A model generated the notes under the pieces. It saw only the letters and a program-made list of their open reading frames with translations, made no database searches and was not told the origin of the DNA. Positions 17,282-27,512 of a stretch of DNA of 64,000 bases are shown here, in pieces. Every line of letters starts with the position of its first letter. The stretch's first letter is position 1. This DNA is from Kozakia baliensis (GTDB taxonomy: Bacteria > Pseudomonadota > Alphaproteobacteria > Acetobacterales > Acetobacteraceae), in the NCBI RefSeq assembly GCF_001787335.1, contig NZ_CP014674.1, positions 814,501 through 878,500 on the forward strand, in the 5' to 3' direction. The translations under genes and the position numbers were made by a program.

Positions 17282-17309
17282 AAAGGCGGGGCCATTAACC
17301 CCGCCTTTT
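17282..17309 (+). terminator. Bidirectional intrinsic terminator after xdh
   Basis: AAAGGCGGGG and CCCCGCCTTT (17282-17291, 17299-17308) form a perfect 10-bp hairpin with a 7-base loop, followed by T residues on the plus strand and, read in reverse, also by an A/T-rich tail. It separates xdh from the convergent DUF2934 gene. Confidence 0.92.
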
Positions 17310-17312
17310 TCA

Positions 17313-17633
17313 TTATTGCGCGTTACGCTCGTTTTCCTTTTCCGGAAAATGATCGCGGTCGCCTTGATCGGTCAGCCGTTCGGGAAATTCACCCAGATTT
17401 TCCTGAATGCGGGCATCCTCGACCTGCGTATCGGCGAATTCCGGATCGGGCAGATCCTTGACCGGAATTTCTCCGGCGTTGGGGTTTTCTTCCATTCCGA
17501 TAATCTCGGAAGCTTGTTCGAGATAAGTTTGCGGCCCGCAATGCGGTGCGCCGTCGGCTTTCCAGAGTTCCTCCGCCTTTGCGCGAATTTTCGCATCGCG
17601 GGCAGGATTGGGTTCGAGCGGATTTGCGGCCAT
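17313..17633 (-). CDS. DUF2934 family small protein
   Basis: A 106-residue hydrophilic, acidic protein. Residues 12-49 (DAKIRAKAEELWKADGAPHCGP...) match the DUF2934 pattern of an ExW..G.P.G helix pair; the rest is an Asp/Glu-rich tail without recognisable fold. The function of this family is unknown. It lies 19 bases downstream of the dienelactone hydrolase gene on the same strand, so it is probably co-transcribed. Confidence 0.72.
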   Translation of the reverse strand: MAANPLEPNPARDAKIRAKAEELWKADGAPHCGPQTYLEQASEIIGMEENPNAGEIPVKDLPDPEFADTQVEDARIQENLGEFPERLTDQGDRDHFPEKENERNAQ

Positions 17634-17652
17634 GGGCTGGTCTTTCCGAAAA

Positions 17653-18327
17653 TCAAAGGTGGCTGGCGAAGAAGCTCATAGTGCGTTCATGGGCGAGATC
17701 GCGCGCATCCTTGTTGAAGCTGGGGCGATCCGGGCAGCCGAAGCCATGGCCCGCGTCGTCGTATACGAAGATTTCGACATCCGGCTGATTCTCGCGAATC
17801 GTCTGAATATCCGTATGCGGGATATGCGTGTCCTCGCCGCCGAAATGCAGTTGCACCGGGCAATGCGCCTCTTCATGGCTGTATTGCGCGATGCCGCCGC
17901 CATACCAGGAAACCGCCGCCGCGAAATCGCGCGTGCGCGTTGCCGCCTGCCATGCGATCAATCCGCCCCAGCAGAACCCGAGAATGCCAACCTTGTTATG
18001 ACCGTGATGGTTCAATGCGTGCGCACAGGCGGTTACATCGGCCAGTAAATCCTCCGGCTCGATCTTCGAGCGCAAATCCAGTCCTTTTTTCATGCCTGTT
18101 TCGTTATAAGGCAGCACGGCATCGCGCTCCACGCGATCGAACAGTGCGGGCGCGATCACATGATAGCCGTGATGCGTGGCCAGCTCGTCGCAAACGGCTT
18201 TGATGTGAGCGGTAAGACCGAATATTTCCTGAACCACGACCAGCGCATGCTTGCTTTTCGGATCGCCCGCCTCGTAAGCCGCGAAATGATGCGTGTCGGC
18301 GGCGGTCAATGAAATGATATGGCCCAT
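17653..18327 (-). CDS. Dienelactone hydrolase family protein
   Basis: A 224-residue alpha/beta hydrolase. VVVQEIFGLTAHIKAVCDELATHHGYHVIAPALFDR is the DLH N-terminal block. The catalytic triad is visible as Cys in GFCWGG (about residue 118), Asp in GGEDTHIPH and His in DDAGHGFGC. The family hydrolyses dienelactone in chlorocatechol pathways, but isolated copies like this have unknown ester or lactone substrates. No aromatic degradation genes lie near. It is first gene of a two-gene unit with the DUF2934 gene. Confidence 0.88.
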   Translation of the reverse strand: MGHIISLTAADTHHFAAYEAGDPKSKHALVVVQEIFGLTAHIKAVCDELATHHGYHVIAPALFDRVERDAVLPYNETGMKKGLDLRSKIEPEDLLADVTACAHALNHHGHNKVGILGFCWGGLIAWQAATRTRDFAAAVSWYGGGIAQYSHEEAHCPVQLHFGGEDTHIPHTDIQTIRENQPDVEIFVYDDAGHGFGCPDRPSFNKDARDLAHERTMSFFASHL

Positions 18328-18375
18328 GAACAGGAGTCTCCATGTTGTTTGCTTCTTTGTTGATTGACACGCCTC

Positions 18376-18567
18376 ATGGCTGAGATCGTCAACCTGCGTC
18401 GGGAGCGCAAACGTGCGGAACGTCGGAAGGATGCCGCTCAGGCGGAAAGCAATCGGATTTTGTTCGGTCGCACGAAAAGCGAGAAAAGCTTGGAGCGGCT
18501 AGAGAAACAGAAAGCCGAGCGCCACCTCGATGGTGCTGAAATTGCCAAAAACATGAAAAAAGATTGA
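18376..18567 (+). CDS. DUF4169 family small protein
   Basis: A 63-residue, highly charged protein starting MAEIVNLRRERKRAERRKDA and containing NRILFGRTKSEK and HLDGAEIAK, the DUF4169 layout common in Alphaproteobacteria. It is predicted to be helical and lysine/arginine rich; function unknown. ATG 18376 is preferred over TTG 18364. It diverges from the dienelactone hydrolase gene and lies just upstream of the groESL promoter. Confidence 0.75.
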   Translation: MAEIVNLRRERKRAERRKDAAQAESNRILFGRTKSEKSLERLEKQKAERHLDGAEIAKNMKKD

Positions 18568-18583
18568 GGCGTCTTGAACCGGC

Positions 18584-18612
18584 CTTGACGACTCCTCCCA
18601 ACGCTCCTACCT
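18584..18612 (+). promoter_or_regulatory. RpoH-type heat-shock promoter of groESL
   Basis: CTTGAC at 18584-18589 and CCTACCT at 18606-18612, 16 bases apart, fit the alphaproteobacterial sigma-32 consensus (CTTGAC, 16-17 bases, CYTATNT) with one mismatch. The predicted start falls in the left arm of the CIRCE element four bases downstream, so heat-shock sigma factor and HrcA would act on the same promoter. Not tested. Confidence 0.55.
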
Positions 18613-18615
18613 CTT

Positions 18616-18642
18616 TTGGCACTCTCGATAGGGGAGTGCTAA
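18616..18642 (+). promoter_or_regulatory. CIRCE operator (HrcA binding site)
   Basis: TTGGCACTC, nine bases, GAGTGCTAA: the CIRCE consensus (TTAGCACTC-N9-GAGTGCTAA) with one mismatch in the left arm. It lies 83 bases before groES. HrcA represses groESL through this site until heat shock. hrcA itself is not in the window. Confidence 0.96.
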
Positions 18643-18724
18643 CGCGCTGCGGCTCAGCGGGCGCGCAAACCGGCGGCGTCGCTTTTGGAAAAGGGCGCGG
18701 CCTTAATTTGTGGAGCGATCCATT

Positions 18725-19015
18725 ATGACCAGTTTTAGACCTTTGCATGACCGCGTTGTGGTCCGTCGCCTGACCGGCGAAGAGAAGACCGCGGGCGGCA
18801 TCATCATTCCGGACACCGCCAAAGAGAAACCGATGGAAGGCGAAGTCGTCTCCGTTGGACCCGGTGCTCGGAACGAGCAGGGTCAGATCGTTGCGCTGGA
18901 CGTCAAGGCAGGCGACCGCGTGCTGTTCGGCAAGTGGTCCGGAACCGAGGTGAAGATCGACGGCGAAGAGCTGCTGATCATGAAGGAAAGCGACATTCTG
19001 GGCGTGATCGGCTGA
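18725..19015 (+). CDS. groES: Co-chaperonin GroES
   Basis: The 96-residue Gro[15 protein letters not shown] at the start, [13 protein letters not shown] forming the mobile loop that docks on GroEL, and [30 protein letters not shown] at the end. It caps the GroEL ring in the ATP-driven folding cycle. ATG 18725 is used. Behind CIRCE and 48 bases before groEL. Confidence 0.98.
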   Translation: MTSFRPLHDRVVVRRLTGEEKTAGGIIIPDTAKEKPMEGEVVSVGPGARNEQGQIVALDVKAGDRVLFGKWSGTEVKIDGEELLIMKESDILGVIG

Positions 19016-19018
19016 TAA

Positions 19019-20707
<1,689 letters not shown>

Positions 20708-20749
20708 TCCACTTCGCCGATCCGACTTCCATATCGGCTCGAAAGAAAG

Positions 20750-20779
20750 CCGCCTCGTCGCAAGACGGGGCGGTTTTTT
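20750..20779 (+). terminator. Intrinsic terminator of groESL
   Basis: CCGCCTCGTC and GACGGGGCGG (20750-20759, 20764-20773) pair over ten positions with one T-G wobble around a GCAA tetraloop, followed by six T (20774-20779). The T-run overlaps the stop codon of the convergent helicase gene. Confidence 0.92.
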
Positions 20780-23663
20780 ATTTCTGCTCGCTCAGAGGGG
20801 GCAGTTGAAGAAATTCACCAATCTCCCGCGTCGCCTCGTTCAGCCCTAACCGCCGAACTTCGACGCCATCGGGAAAAGCAGAGAACAAGCGCGAGGGCAT
20901 GCGCCGGTCGAGCATGACGAATACGCCGCGATCATCCGCCTTGCGGACTAAGCGTCCGAAAGCCTGACGCAAGCGCATCCGGGCGAGCCGGTCGTCATAT
21001 TCCTTCGGCGCGCCGTGCGAGAGATGCAGGCGGCGTTCGCGATGCAAAATGTCCGGACGGGGCCAGGGCGTGCGTTCGAACGCAACAAGGCGCAAAGCCT
21101 GTCCCGGCACGTCCACGCCATCGCGCATTGCATCCGTGCCGAGCAGACAGGAATCGATTTCGGTGCGGAAGATATCGACCAGCGTCGCATTATCCATCGC
21201 ATCGACATGCTGTGCGTAGAGCGGTAGTCCGGCCTGTTCCAACGGTCTGGAAATACGCTGATGCACGGCTCTTAGACGAGAGATCGCTGTAAACAAGCCG
21301 AGCGCGCCGCCATGAGAGGCGAGAAATAAAGCGCGATATGCCGCTGCCAGCGCATCCAGATCGTCACGCGGGACGTCCGTCACCACATAGGCGCGCGTTT
21401 GCTTTGCGTAGTCGAACGGGCTCATCAACGCCGCACGCAGAGCCGGTTTCGGAAAATGCGTTGCCCCCAACCGTGCTTCCGCCGCGTCCCAAGCATTTTC
21501 GTGACTGTCTTCGTCTACCTCGTTACCGGTCTGGTCTCGTAGCGTGGCGGAGGTGATCAACATGCCATGCGCCGGGGCTTGCATCACACTCGCAAACGGT
21601 ACGGTTGGGTCCAGCCAATGCCGATAAAGCCCGACATCATGTTCTCCCGCATGTCGCCCGCGTGACGTGATGGGTTCGCTACGGATGAAATCGACATGAA
21701 GCGGCGTCGTACCTGGTTCCGGAAGGGTTTGCGTCGCTTCCAGCATGGAAATCCACCCTTCGGCGCGGCTGATGGCGCGGCGGCGCAAGGTGCGGATCGT
21801 CGCTTCCAGCCGTGCGCGCATAGCGGCGTCGATAGCTTCCGTTTCTTCGGAAAGCTGTGCCTTCAGGCGCTTGACCAAAATTTCCAACGGCTCGACCAAG
21901 CGCCGCAAGGCCCGCGCCAAGCTATCGGCGGCCTCCGCCACGGTGTCGTCGATCGGATGCAGATCGCACTCGGTGGATGCCGCGCGCGATTTGCCGGTCT
22001 GTCGCGCCTGAAGCTGTTGATTGAGGCGCGTTAAAAAGACTTCGGAAGGATTGGCGATCAGATCGCTCGCCTCGGCTTGTGGCGCATCGTTGCCGCCATG
22101 TAAGCGGCCGAACCAGCCGGGAGCAGGAAGGGCGCGCGCCGCATGCAATACGGCGTCCAGCGGCGTTTCCAACGAAGGAACGCCCGCCACCAGATCTTCC
22201 AAGCGTCGTCTCAGACCGCGTGCACGGGAGCGGCTTCCTTCCGCGCCCAGGAGCCAACGCCGCAATTCCGCCGCTTCCAATCCCGACAGCGCTGTAGAAA
22301 AAGCACTGTCGGCAGCATCAGGAACATGATGGCCTTCGTCGAACACGTAACGCGTGGGCGTCGCATCTTCCTCCGGCACTTCGTCGTTCGTCAGCGCGGC
22401 CCATGCGGCTTGAGACATGACGAGCGCATGATTGGCGATCACCAAATCCGCATCTCGTGCGCGCCGGATCGTATGTTCCACGAAGCAACGCTGATAATGC
22501 GGGCAGGCGCCATGGATGCACTCGCCACGCCGATCCGCCACGCCGAACACTGTGCCTGCGCCAAACAATTCGCCGAACCAGCCTGGCAAATCCCCGCCCA
22601 TCAGATCGCCGTCATTGGTCGATTCAGACCAGCGCGCCAGCATCGCCAGGGCGATGACAGACGGCCCGGCTTGATCTCCGCGTGATGCGGCCGTGTTGAC
22701 GGCATCCTCCATGTTCAGAAGGCAGAGATAATTTTCGCGCCCCTTGCGCACGACCACGGCGCGGCGGCGTGCTTCGTCATCGGGGTGAAGGCGGTGGAGT
22801 TCTTGCTCGATCTGGCGTTGCAGATGCCGCGTATAGGTGGAAATCCAAACCGCGCCCTGATTGCGCTCCGCCCAAACGCTGGCAGGCGCTACATAGCCCA
22901 ACGTCTTGCCGGTTCCGGTGCCCGCTTCGGCCAGCACGATTTCCGGCGCGCCGAATGTTTCGCGCGGTGCGAAAGCCGCCGTGGCCACCGAAGCAAAATC
23001 GGCCTGCCCGGCGCGGCTTTCGGCATTCGGCCCTAAAAGTTCGCTTAATCTGGCGCGTGCGGCGGCGGGTGATACGGGTTGATGGCCCGGCGGCGGACGC
23101 GGCGCGGTTTCTTCCCATTTCGGTAAGCGACGCCACACCCGTAGCGCTTCATAAGGATGAAGGTCGGTCGCGGCGGGCGGGCCGATCAGTTCGGCGACAT
23201 ACTGCGCCCAGGCCCACCCCGCCCGCGCCAGCGGTGGCAGAAGCGCGCGCATTTTCTCGCCTTCGCGCGTCGGGGCCGCGTCTTTGAGCCGTTCCGTCAG
23301 CACATTGAGCAGAACGTGCAGAAAATCCGCCTCCAGCTTTGCAGGCGGCGTGAGGCCCAAGGCCAGCGCCATGCCGCGCGGCGTGGGGGCTACGCCGGCC
23401 GTTGGGTAGAGAAAGAGGAAAAGTTCAAGCAGATCGAACCAGGGCGCGGGCGGGGCAGGGGGCGCCAGATCCACGCGGCGTATCGTCGCCGGACCGTGCA
23501 AAAGTAGCGGCGGTGGTAGTGCGGCCAGCATCGCCGCGATCTCGTCGCTCGGAATATCGAGCAGTTCCCCGTCCGGCGTCAAAAGAGACGATATGCCGCG
23601 TGTGGCGATCAGAGCAGGCGCTTCGAAAGGCGCGGCGGAAGGGCTGGGATGTGACGGGAGCAT
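20778..23663 (-). CDS. DinG/XPD-like ATP-dependent DNA helicase
   Basis: A 961-residue superfamily 2 helicase. After about 240 less conserved residues come Walker A AEAGTGTGKT, ISTYTRHLQRQ, an iron-sulfur-type cysteine cluster (ENYLC, then ECIHGACPHYQRCF), VIANHALV, and the Walker B/DEAH box FDEGHHV. C-terminal motifs follow: GTDAMRDGVDVPG and RLRQAFGRLVR (motif VI). DinG-family enzymes unwind DNA 5' to 3' and resolve R-loops or repair intermediates. The long N-terminal extension lacks a domain I recognise. Divergent from lysK by 94 bases. Confidence 0.9.
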   Translation of the reverse strand: MLPSHPSPSAAPFEAPALIATRGISSLLTPDGELLDIPSDEIAAMLAALPPPLLLHGPATIRRVDLAPPAPPAPWFDLLELFLFLYPTAGVAPTPRGMALALGLTPPAKLEADFLHVLLNVLTERLKDAAPTREGEKMRALLPPLARAGWAWAQYVAELIGPPAATDLHPYEALRVWRRLPKWEETAPRPPPGHQPVSPAAARARLSELLGPNAESRAGQADFASVATAAFAPRETFGAPEIVLAEAGTGTGKTLGYVAPASVWAERNQGAVWISTYTRHLQRQIEQELHRLHPDDEARRRAVVVRKGRENYLCLLNMEDAVNTAASRGDQAGPSVIALAMLARWSESTNDGDLMGGDLPGWFGELFGAGTVFGVADRRGECIHGACPHYQRCFVEHTIRRARDADLVIANHALVMSQAAWAALTNDEVPEEDATPTRYVFDEGHHVPDAADSAFSTALSGLEAAELRRWLLGAEGSRSRARGLRRRLEDLVAGVPSLETPLDAVLHAARALPAPGWFGRLHGGNDAPQAEASDLIANPSEVFLTRLNQQLQARQTGKSRAASTECDLHPIDDTVAEAADSLARALRRLVEPLEILVKRLKAQLSEETEAIDAAMRARLEATIRTLRRRAISRAEGWISMLEATQTLPEPGTTPLHVDFIRSEPITSRGRHAGEHDVGLYRHWLDPTVPFASVMQAPAHGMLITSATLRDQTGNEVDEDSHENAWDAAEARLGATHFPKPALRAALMSPFDYAKQTRAYVVTDVPRDDLDALAAAYRALFLASHGGALGLFTAISRLRAVHQRISRPLEQAGLPLYAQHVDAMDNATLVDIFRTEIDSCLLGTDAMRDGVDVPGQALRLVAFERTPWPRPDILHRERRLHLSHGAPKEYDDRLARMRLRQAFGRLVRKADDRGVFVMLDRRMPSRLFSAFPDGVEVRRLGLNEATREIGEFLQLPPLSEQK

Positions 23664-23757
23664 TACCGATAGACTACAATGAGTTGCAGAAACGGCCTAG
23701 CGACTTGTGTCTGATTGCTTGACCAATGGCTCGACAATTCCTAGTTTTCTGCCAATC

Positions 23758-25386
23758 ATGTCGAGCATCAATGTAACGAAGAACGTCCCTCCGGCCGAAG
23801 GGGCCGCGCTGCCGAAAGCTTGGCCTTTCGAGGAAGCGCGAAAAATCGCCGCTCATGTTGAAACGCGAGGGGGCGATGCGCCCGCTTTGCTGGAGACAGG
23901 GTATGGTCCGTCCGGCCTGCCGCATATCGGCACATTCGGCGAAGTCGCCCGTACCACCTGGGTGCGCCAGGCCTATGAAGCGCTGACCGGCCGCCCCACG
24001 CGTCTGCTCGCCTTCTCGGACGATATGGACGCCCTGCGCAAAGTGCCGACCAACGTGCCGAATCAGGAAATGCTGGCTCAGCATCTCGGCTTACCGCTGA
24101 CGCGCATTCCCGATCCTTTCGGCAAGTTCGAAAGCTTCGCTGCGCACAACAACGCCATGTTGCGTGAGTTCCTGGACGGTTTCGGTTTCCAATACGAATT
24201 CGCTTCCGCCACGGATTATTATGTCAGTGGCCGTTTCGATGCCGCTTTGCGCCGTATGCTCGAAGTGCATGACAAAGTCGTCGCCACCATCGCCCCTACG
24301 TTGGGTGCAGAACGACGCGCCACATACTCTCCCGTGTTGCCGATCCATCCACGCACAGGGCGGGTCATGCAGGTGCCGGTGATCAAGGTCGATCCTATTG
24401 CCGCGACCGTCCAATGGCGCGATCCGGATACGGATGAATTGTTCGAGACCTCCGTACTCGGCGGCCATGCCAAAATGCAATGGAAGGCCGATTGGGCCAT
24501 GCGTTGGTATGCGTTGGGCGTCGATTATGAAATGTCGGGCAAGGATTTGATCGATAGCGTCAAGCTGTCCAGCAAGATCTGCCGTATCCTTGGCAAAGCG
24601 CCCCCTGCTGGGCTAACCTACGAATTGTTCCTCGATCAGAACGCTCAGAAGATCAGCAAATCCAAGGGCAATGGACTGTCGATCGACGAATGGCTGCGTT
24701 ATGCGCCGCCCGAAAGCCTCGGGCAGTATATGTTCAACCAGCCCACTCGCGCTAAGCGCCTGTTCTTCGACGTGATCCCGCGTGCGATGGATGAATATAT
24801 CGCCAATGTGGACAAGGCTGCCGTTGAAACGGACGAAACCACACTGCGCGCCAATCCGGCATGGTTCATCCATGGTGGTGAAATTCGCCCGCAAGACACT
24901 AGCCCGGTTTCGTTCTCGGCACTTTTGAACCTTGCGGCGGTCGCAAACGCGGATTCGCCCGATACGCTTTGGAAATTCTTGCGTCGTTACGATCCCTCCT
25001 TGTCGCCGGAGACGCATCCTTATGTGGATCGCCTGGTGAAGCATGCGCTGGTTTATTTCCAGGATTTCGTGCGTCCGGCCAAAACCTACCGCGCGCCGAG
25101 CGATATGGAGCGCGCAGCGCTGACGGATCTGGCGAAGGCCTTGCGCCAGGCCGATCCTGCACTATCTCCCGTGCAGGTGCAGGATATCGTGTTCGAAATA
25201 GGAAAACGCCATCAATTCCAACCATTGCGCGCTTGGTTCGGTTGCTTGTACGAGGTCCTTCTCGGTCAAACGGAAGGCCCGCGTTTCGGCATTTTCGCAG
25301 CTCTCCTCGGCTTGCCGGAAACGGTCGCGCTTATTGAAGAAAGTCTGGCGCGAGACGTTCAGCCGACGGCGGCGGAACAAGCCTGA
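23758..25386 (+). CDS. lysK: Lysyl-tRNA synthetase, class I
   Basis: From ATG 23758, 542 residues with class I signatures: LPHIGTF (HIGH equivalent, residues 55-60) and KISKSKGNG (KMSKS, about 298-306). Other markers are FSDDMDALRKVPTNVPNQ, YEMSGKDLIDSVKLS and QYMFNQPTRAKRL, all characteristic of archaeal/alphaproteobacterial LysRS-I, which is unrelated to the class II enzyme of E. coli. It charges tRNA-Lys. GTG 23707 would add 17 residues. The stop is two bases before the next ATG, so it is coupled to the MprF-like gene. Confidence 0.96.
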   Translation: MSSINVTKNVPPAEGAALPKAWPFEEARKIAAHVETRGGDAPALLETGYGPSGLPHIGTFGEVARTTWVRQAYEALTGRPTRLLAFSDDMDALRKVPTNVPNQEMLAQHLGLPLTRIPDPFGKFESFAAHNNAMLREFLDGFGFQYEFASATDYYVSGRFDAALRRMLEVHDKVVATIAPTLGAERRATYSPVLPIHPRTGRVMQVPVIKVDPIAATVQWRDPDTDELFETSVLGGHAKMQWKADWAMRWYALGVDYEMSGKDLIDSVKLSSKICRILGKAPPAGLTYELFLDQNAQKISKSKGNGLSIDEWLRYAPPESLGQYMFNQPTRAKRLFFDVIPRAMDEYIANVDKAAVETDETTLRANPAWFIHGGEIRPQDTSPVSFSALLNLAAVANADSPDTLWKFLRRYDPSLSPETHPYVDRLVKHALVYFQDFVRPAKTYRAPSDMERAALTDLAKALRQADPALSPVQVQDIVFEIGKRHQFQPLRAWFGCLYEVLLGQTEGPRFGIFAALLGLPETVALIEESLARDVQPTAAEQA

Positions 25387-25388
25387 AC

Positions 25389-27512
25389 ATGGCTTCGCGC
25401 GGTCGGTCAGACATGCGTAGCGATGAACGAGCCATGAAAGACGTCTCTCAGGATTGCGACGGCAAGAGGCCGACTCGTTGGCAGCGATTGTTGCATCGCC
25501 TTCCGGCGTTGCTCGGCCTCGTGCTGCTGGTCGCGGCGGTTTTCGTCATCCAGCGAGAATTGCATCAGCTTTCGCTGGCCGATCTGCGCCAAGCGCTCGG
25601 TGCTATTCCCAGGTCCGCGCTGCTCGCCGGCGCGGCTTGCACGTTCCTTTCCTATTTCATTCTGTCTTTTTACGATTATCTGGCTTGTTTCCACGTTAAA
25701 GCCAAGCAGCCTTATCGGCGCACCGCCTTTGCGGCGTTCTGCTCCTATGTGCTGTCCCACAATCTGGGCTGCTCGGCAATTTCCGGCGCGGCGGTCCGTT
25801 TCCGTCTTTATCGGAATTGGGGCGTTAGCCCTGGCGGTATCGCACAGATTATCGCTTTCTGCTCCACGACTTATCTCCTCGGCGCGCTGGCGCTCATCGG
25901 TGGGGTGTTGTTATGGGAGCCGGGGCATGTGCCGCTTCTGGATCGGTTGCCGCTGATCCTCTTGCGCTTCTGCGGCGCGGTGGCATGGCTGCTTGTGCTC
26001 GCCTATGTGGTGCTCTCCATCCGTTGCCGCGAAATCAAGATTTGGCGCTATCAGCTTGAGATTCCCAGCTTTGGCATAGCCGTGGCGCAGGTCGTGGTCA
26101 GCGCCGCCGACATGGCTGCGACCGCGCTGATTGCCTATGTGCTGTTGCCGACAGGCACACCGGTGGGCTTCGGAGCGTTTCTGGCGATCTATATCGCCTC
26201 CTATACGGCAGGGCTGGTCGCGAGCGTTCCGGGCGGTCTGGGCGTGTTCGACGGCGCGATGATGCTCGCGCTTGGGCCGTATCTGCCTGCGCCGCGTATT
26301 CTGGGTACAATCCTCGTTTTCCGCTTGTTCTATTACATTATTCCGCTGGTATTGGCGGGGGTGATGTTCGCGGCGCATGAATTATTCCTGCGTGGCGATG
26401 CTGCTTTGGCGCGTAAACGCGGTGCGGCAGAGCCTGAACGTGGTCCTCGCCGTCCCAGCCAAGTTATTCGTGAATCCGAGGCGGATTTCTCCGTCACCGT
26501 GGCCACGGGGATCGTCGCTGGAACCGGCATCTTGCTCGTGTTCTATGCCGTCGCCGTGCCCGCCCATGTTATTGGCGCGCGCTTTGGGCATTGGCTACCT
26601 CAATTCGCCGAATTTTTGCTGTGCCTTACGGGTGTCATGCTTGTCGGCGTTGCGGTCGGGTTGTCGCAGCGCGTCACCATGGCCTGGAAAGCGGCGCTTA
26701 GCCTGCTGGCTTTCTCCATCGTGTTGAGCGTCGTGCGCGAAGCGCCATTGGCGGTGCCTTTGGCGCTTATGCTGGTCATGTTCCTGATTGCACCGTTCCG
26801 CTCCTGCTATTATCGGCGTCCACGCCTTATGGTGGAGCCGCTTTCCCCGGCTATGCTTGCTCCCGTGACGCTCTGGCTCGCCAGTCTGGCGGGGGTGGGC
26901 GTGTTCGCCTTGCAGCGCCAATTGGGCGATTCGTGGTGGCGTTCGCTGATTTACGACGCTCATACTTCGGTCGTGCGCTGGGCTTTAGGAATTTCGGCGA
27001 TTTTCGGCGTTATCGCCATCATCCAGATGATGCGGCGCGGACATATCCTCATCCATCCTTGGAACCCGGAAAGCGAACTTCATTACCGCAGCCTCGATCA
27101 TGCGCTGGAAGAATTGGGGCCGCGTCGTCCCAACGGCCTTTTGCTTAATGAAAACGGCCGTGCCGGTATTCCTTTTCTGCGGACGGGGCGCTTCATCATC
27201 GGGCTCGGCGATCCGGCGGGTCCGGAGCGGGATTGTATCGCCGCCATCTGGCGTCTGCGCGATCTTGCGGCGGAGGAAGGGCGTCATCCCGTCTTCATCC
27301 GCGTGGGCCAGGCGCTGCTCGAGGTCTATCATGATATCGGGATGACCGTTTGCCCGAATGGTCCTGGCGGCACGGGAACGCTTTGCTGCCTGGCGCAGGA
27401 TATACAAGCGGTTCAAGCTATGCTGAATGGTGAGCATAAACGATTAAAGCGTGTCATGCAGCAAAGCCGATTCTTGAAGGTAAAGCCGCGTTCATCCGAT
27501 CGCGCCATGTGA
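25389..27512 (+). CDS. MprF-like membrane protein with a shortened C-terminal lysyltransferase domain
   Basis: The 707-residue protein has about 12 membrane segments. The first 330 residues form an LPG synthase/flippase-type domain (LSHNLGCSAISGAAVRFRLY, GLVASVPGGLGVFDGAMM). More transmembrane helices run to about 550. The soluble part (551-707) has HPWNPESELHYRSLDHALEELG, IGLGDPAGP and LLEVYHDIGM, typical of the start of the DUF2156 aminoacyltransferase domain. It then stops after about 157 residues instead of some 300. Full MprF transfers lysine from Lys-tRNA to phosphatidylglycerol and flips the product. The stop overlaps the marC start (TGATG). Start codon uncertain (also ATG 25413, 25434). 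Confidence 0.82.
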   Translation: MASRGRSDMRSDERAMKDVSQDCDGKRPTRWQRLLHRLPALLGLVLLVAAVFVIQRELHQLSLADLRQALGAIPRSALLAGAACTFLSYFILSFYDYLACFHVKAKQPYRRTAFAAFCSYVLSHNLGCSAISGAAVRFRLYRNWGVSPGGIAQIIAFCSTTYLLGALALIGGVLLWEPGHVPLLDRLPLILLRFCGAVAWLLVLAYVVLSIRCREIKIWRYQLEIPSFGIAVAQVVVSAADMAATALIAYVLLPTGTPVGFGAFLAIYIASYTAGLVASVPGGLGVFDGAMMLALGPYLPAPRILGTILVFRLFYYIIPLVLAGVMFAAHELFLRGDAALARKRGAAEPERGPRRPSQVIRESEADFSVTVATGIVAGTGILLVFYAVAVPAHVIGARFGHWLPQFAEFLLCLTGVMLVGVAVGLSQRVTMAWKAALSLLAFSIVLSVVREAPLAVPLALMLVMFLIAPFRSCYYRRPRLMVEPLSPAMLAPVTLWLASLAGVGVFALQRQLGDSWWRSLIYDAHTSVVRWALGISAIFGVIAIIQMMRRGHILIHPWNPESELHYRSLDHALEELGPRRPNGLLLNENGRAGIPFLRTGRFIIGLGDPAGPERDCIAAIWRLRDLAAEEGRHPVFIRVGQALLEVYHDIGMTVCPNGPGGTGTLCCLAQDIQAVQAMLNGEHKRLKRVMQQSRFLKVKPRSSDRAM

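Noticed and set aside
25389-27512. Frameshift as cause of the short MprF domain
   Set aside because: The sequence after the stop encodes a proper MarC protein from its first residue, so no hidden remainder of the domain was found nearby; assembly error cannot be fully excluded.
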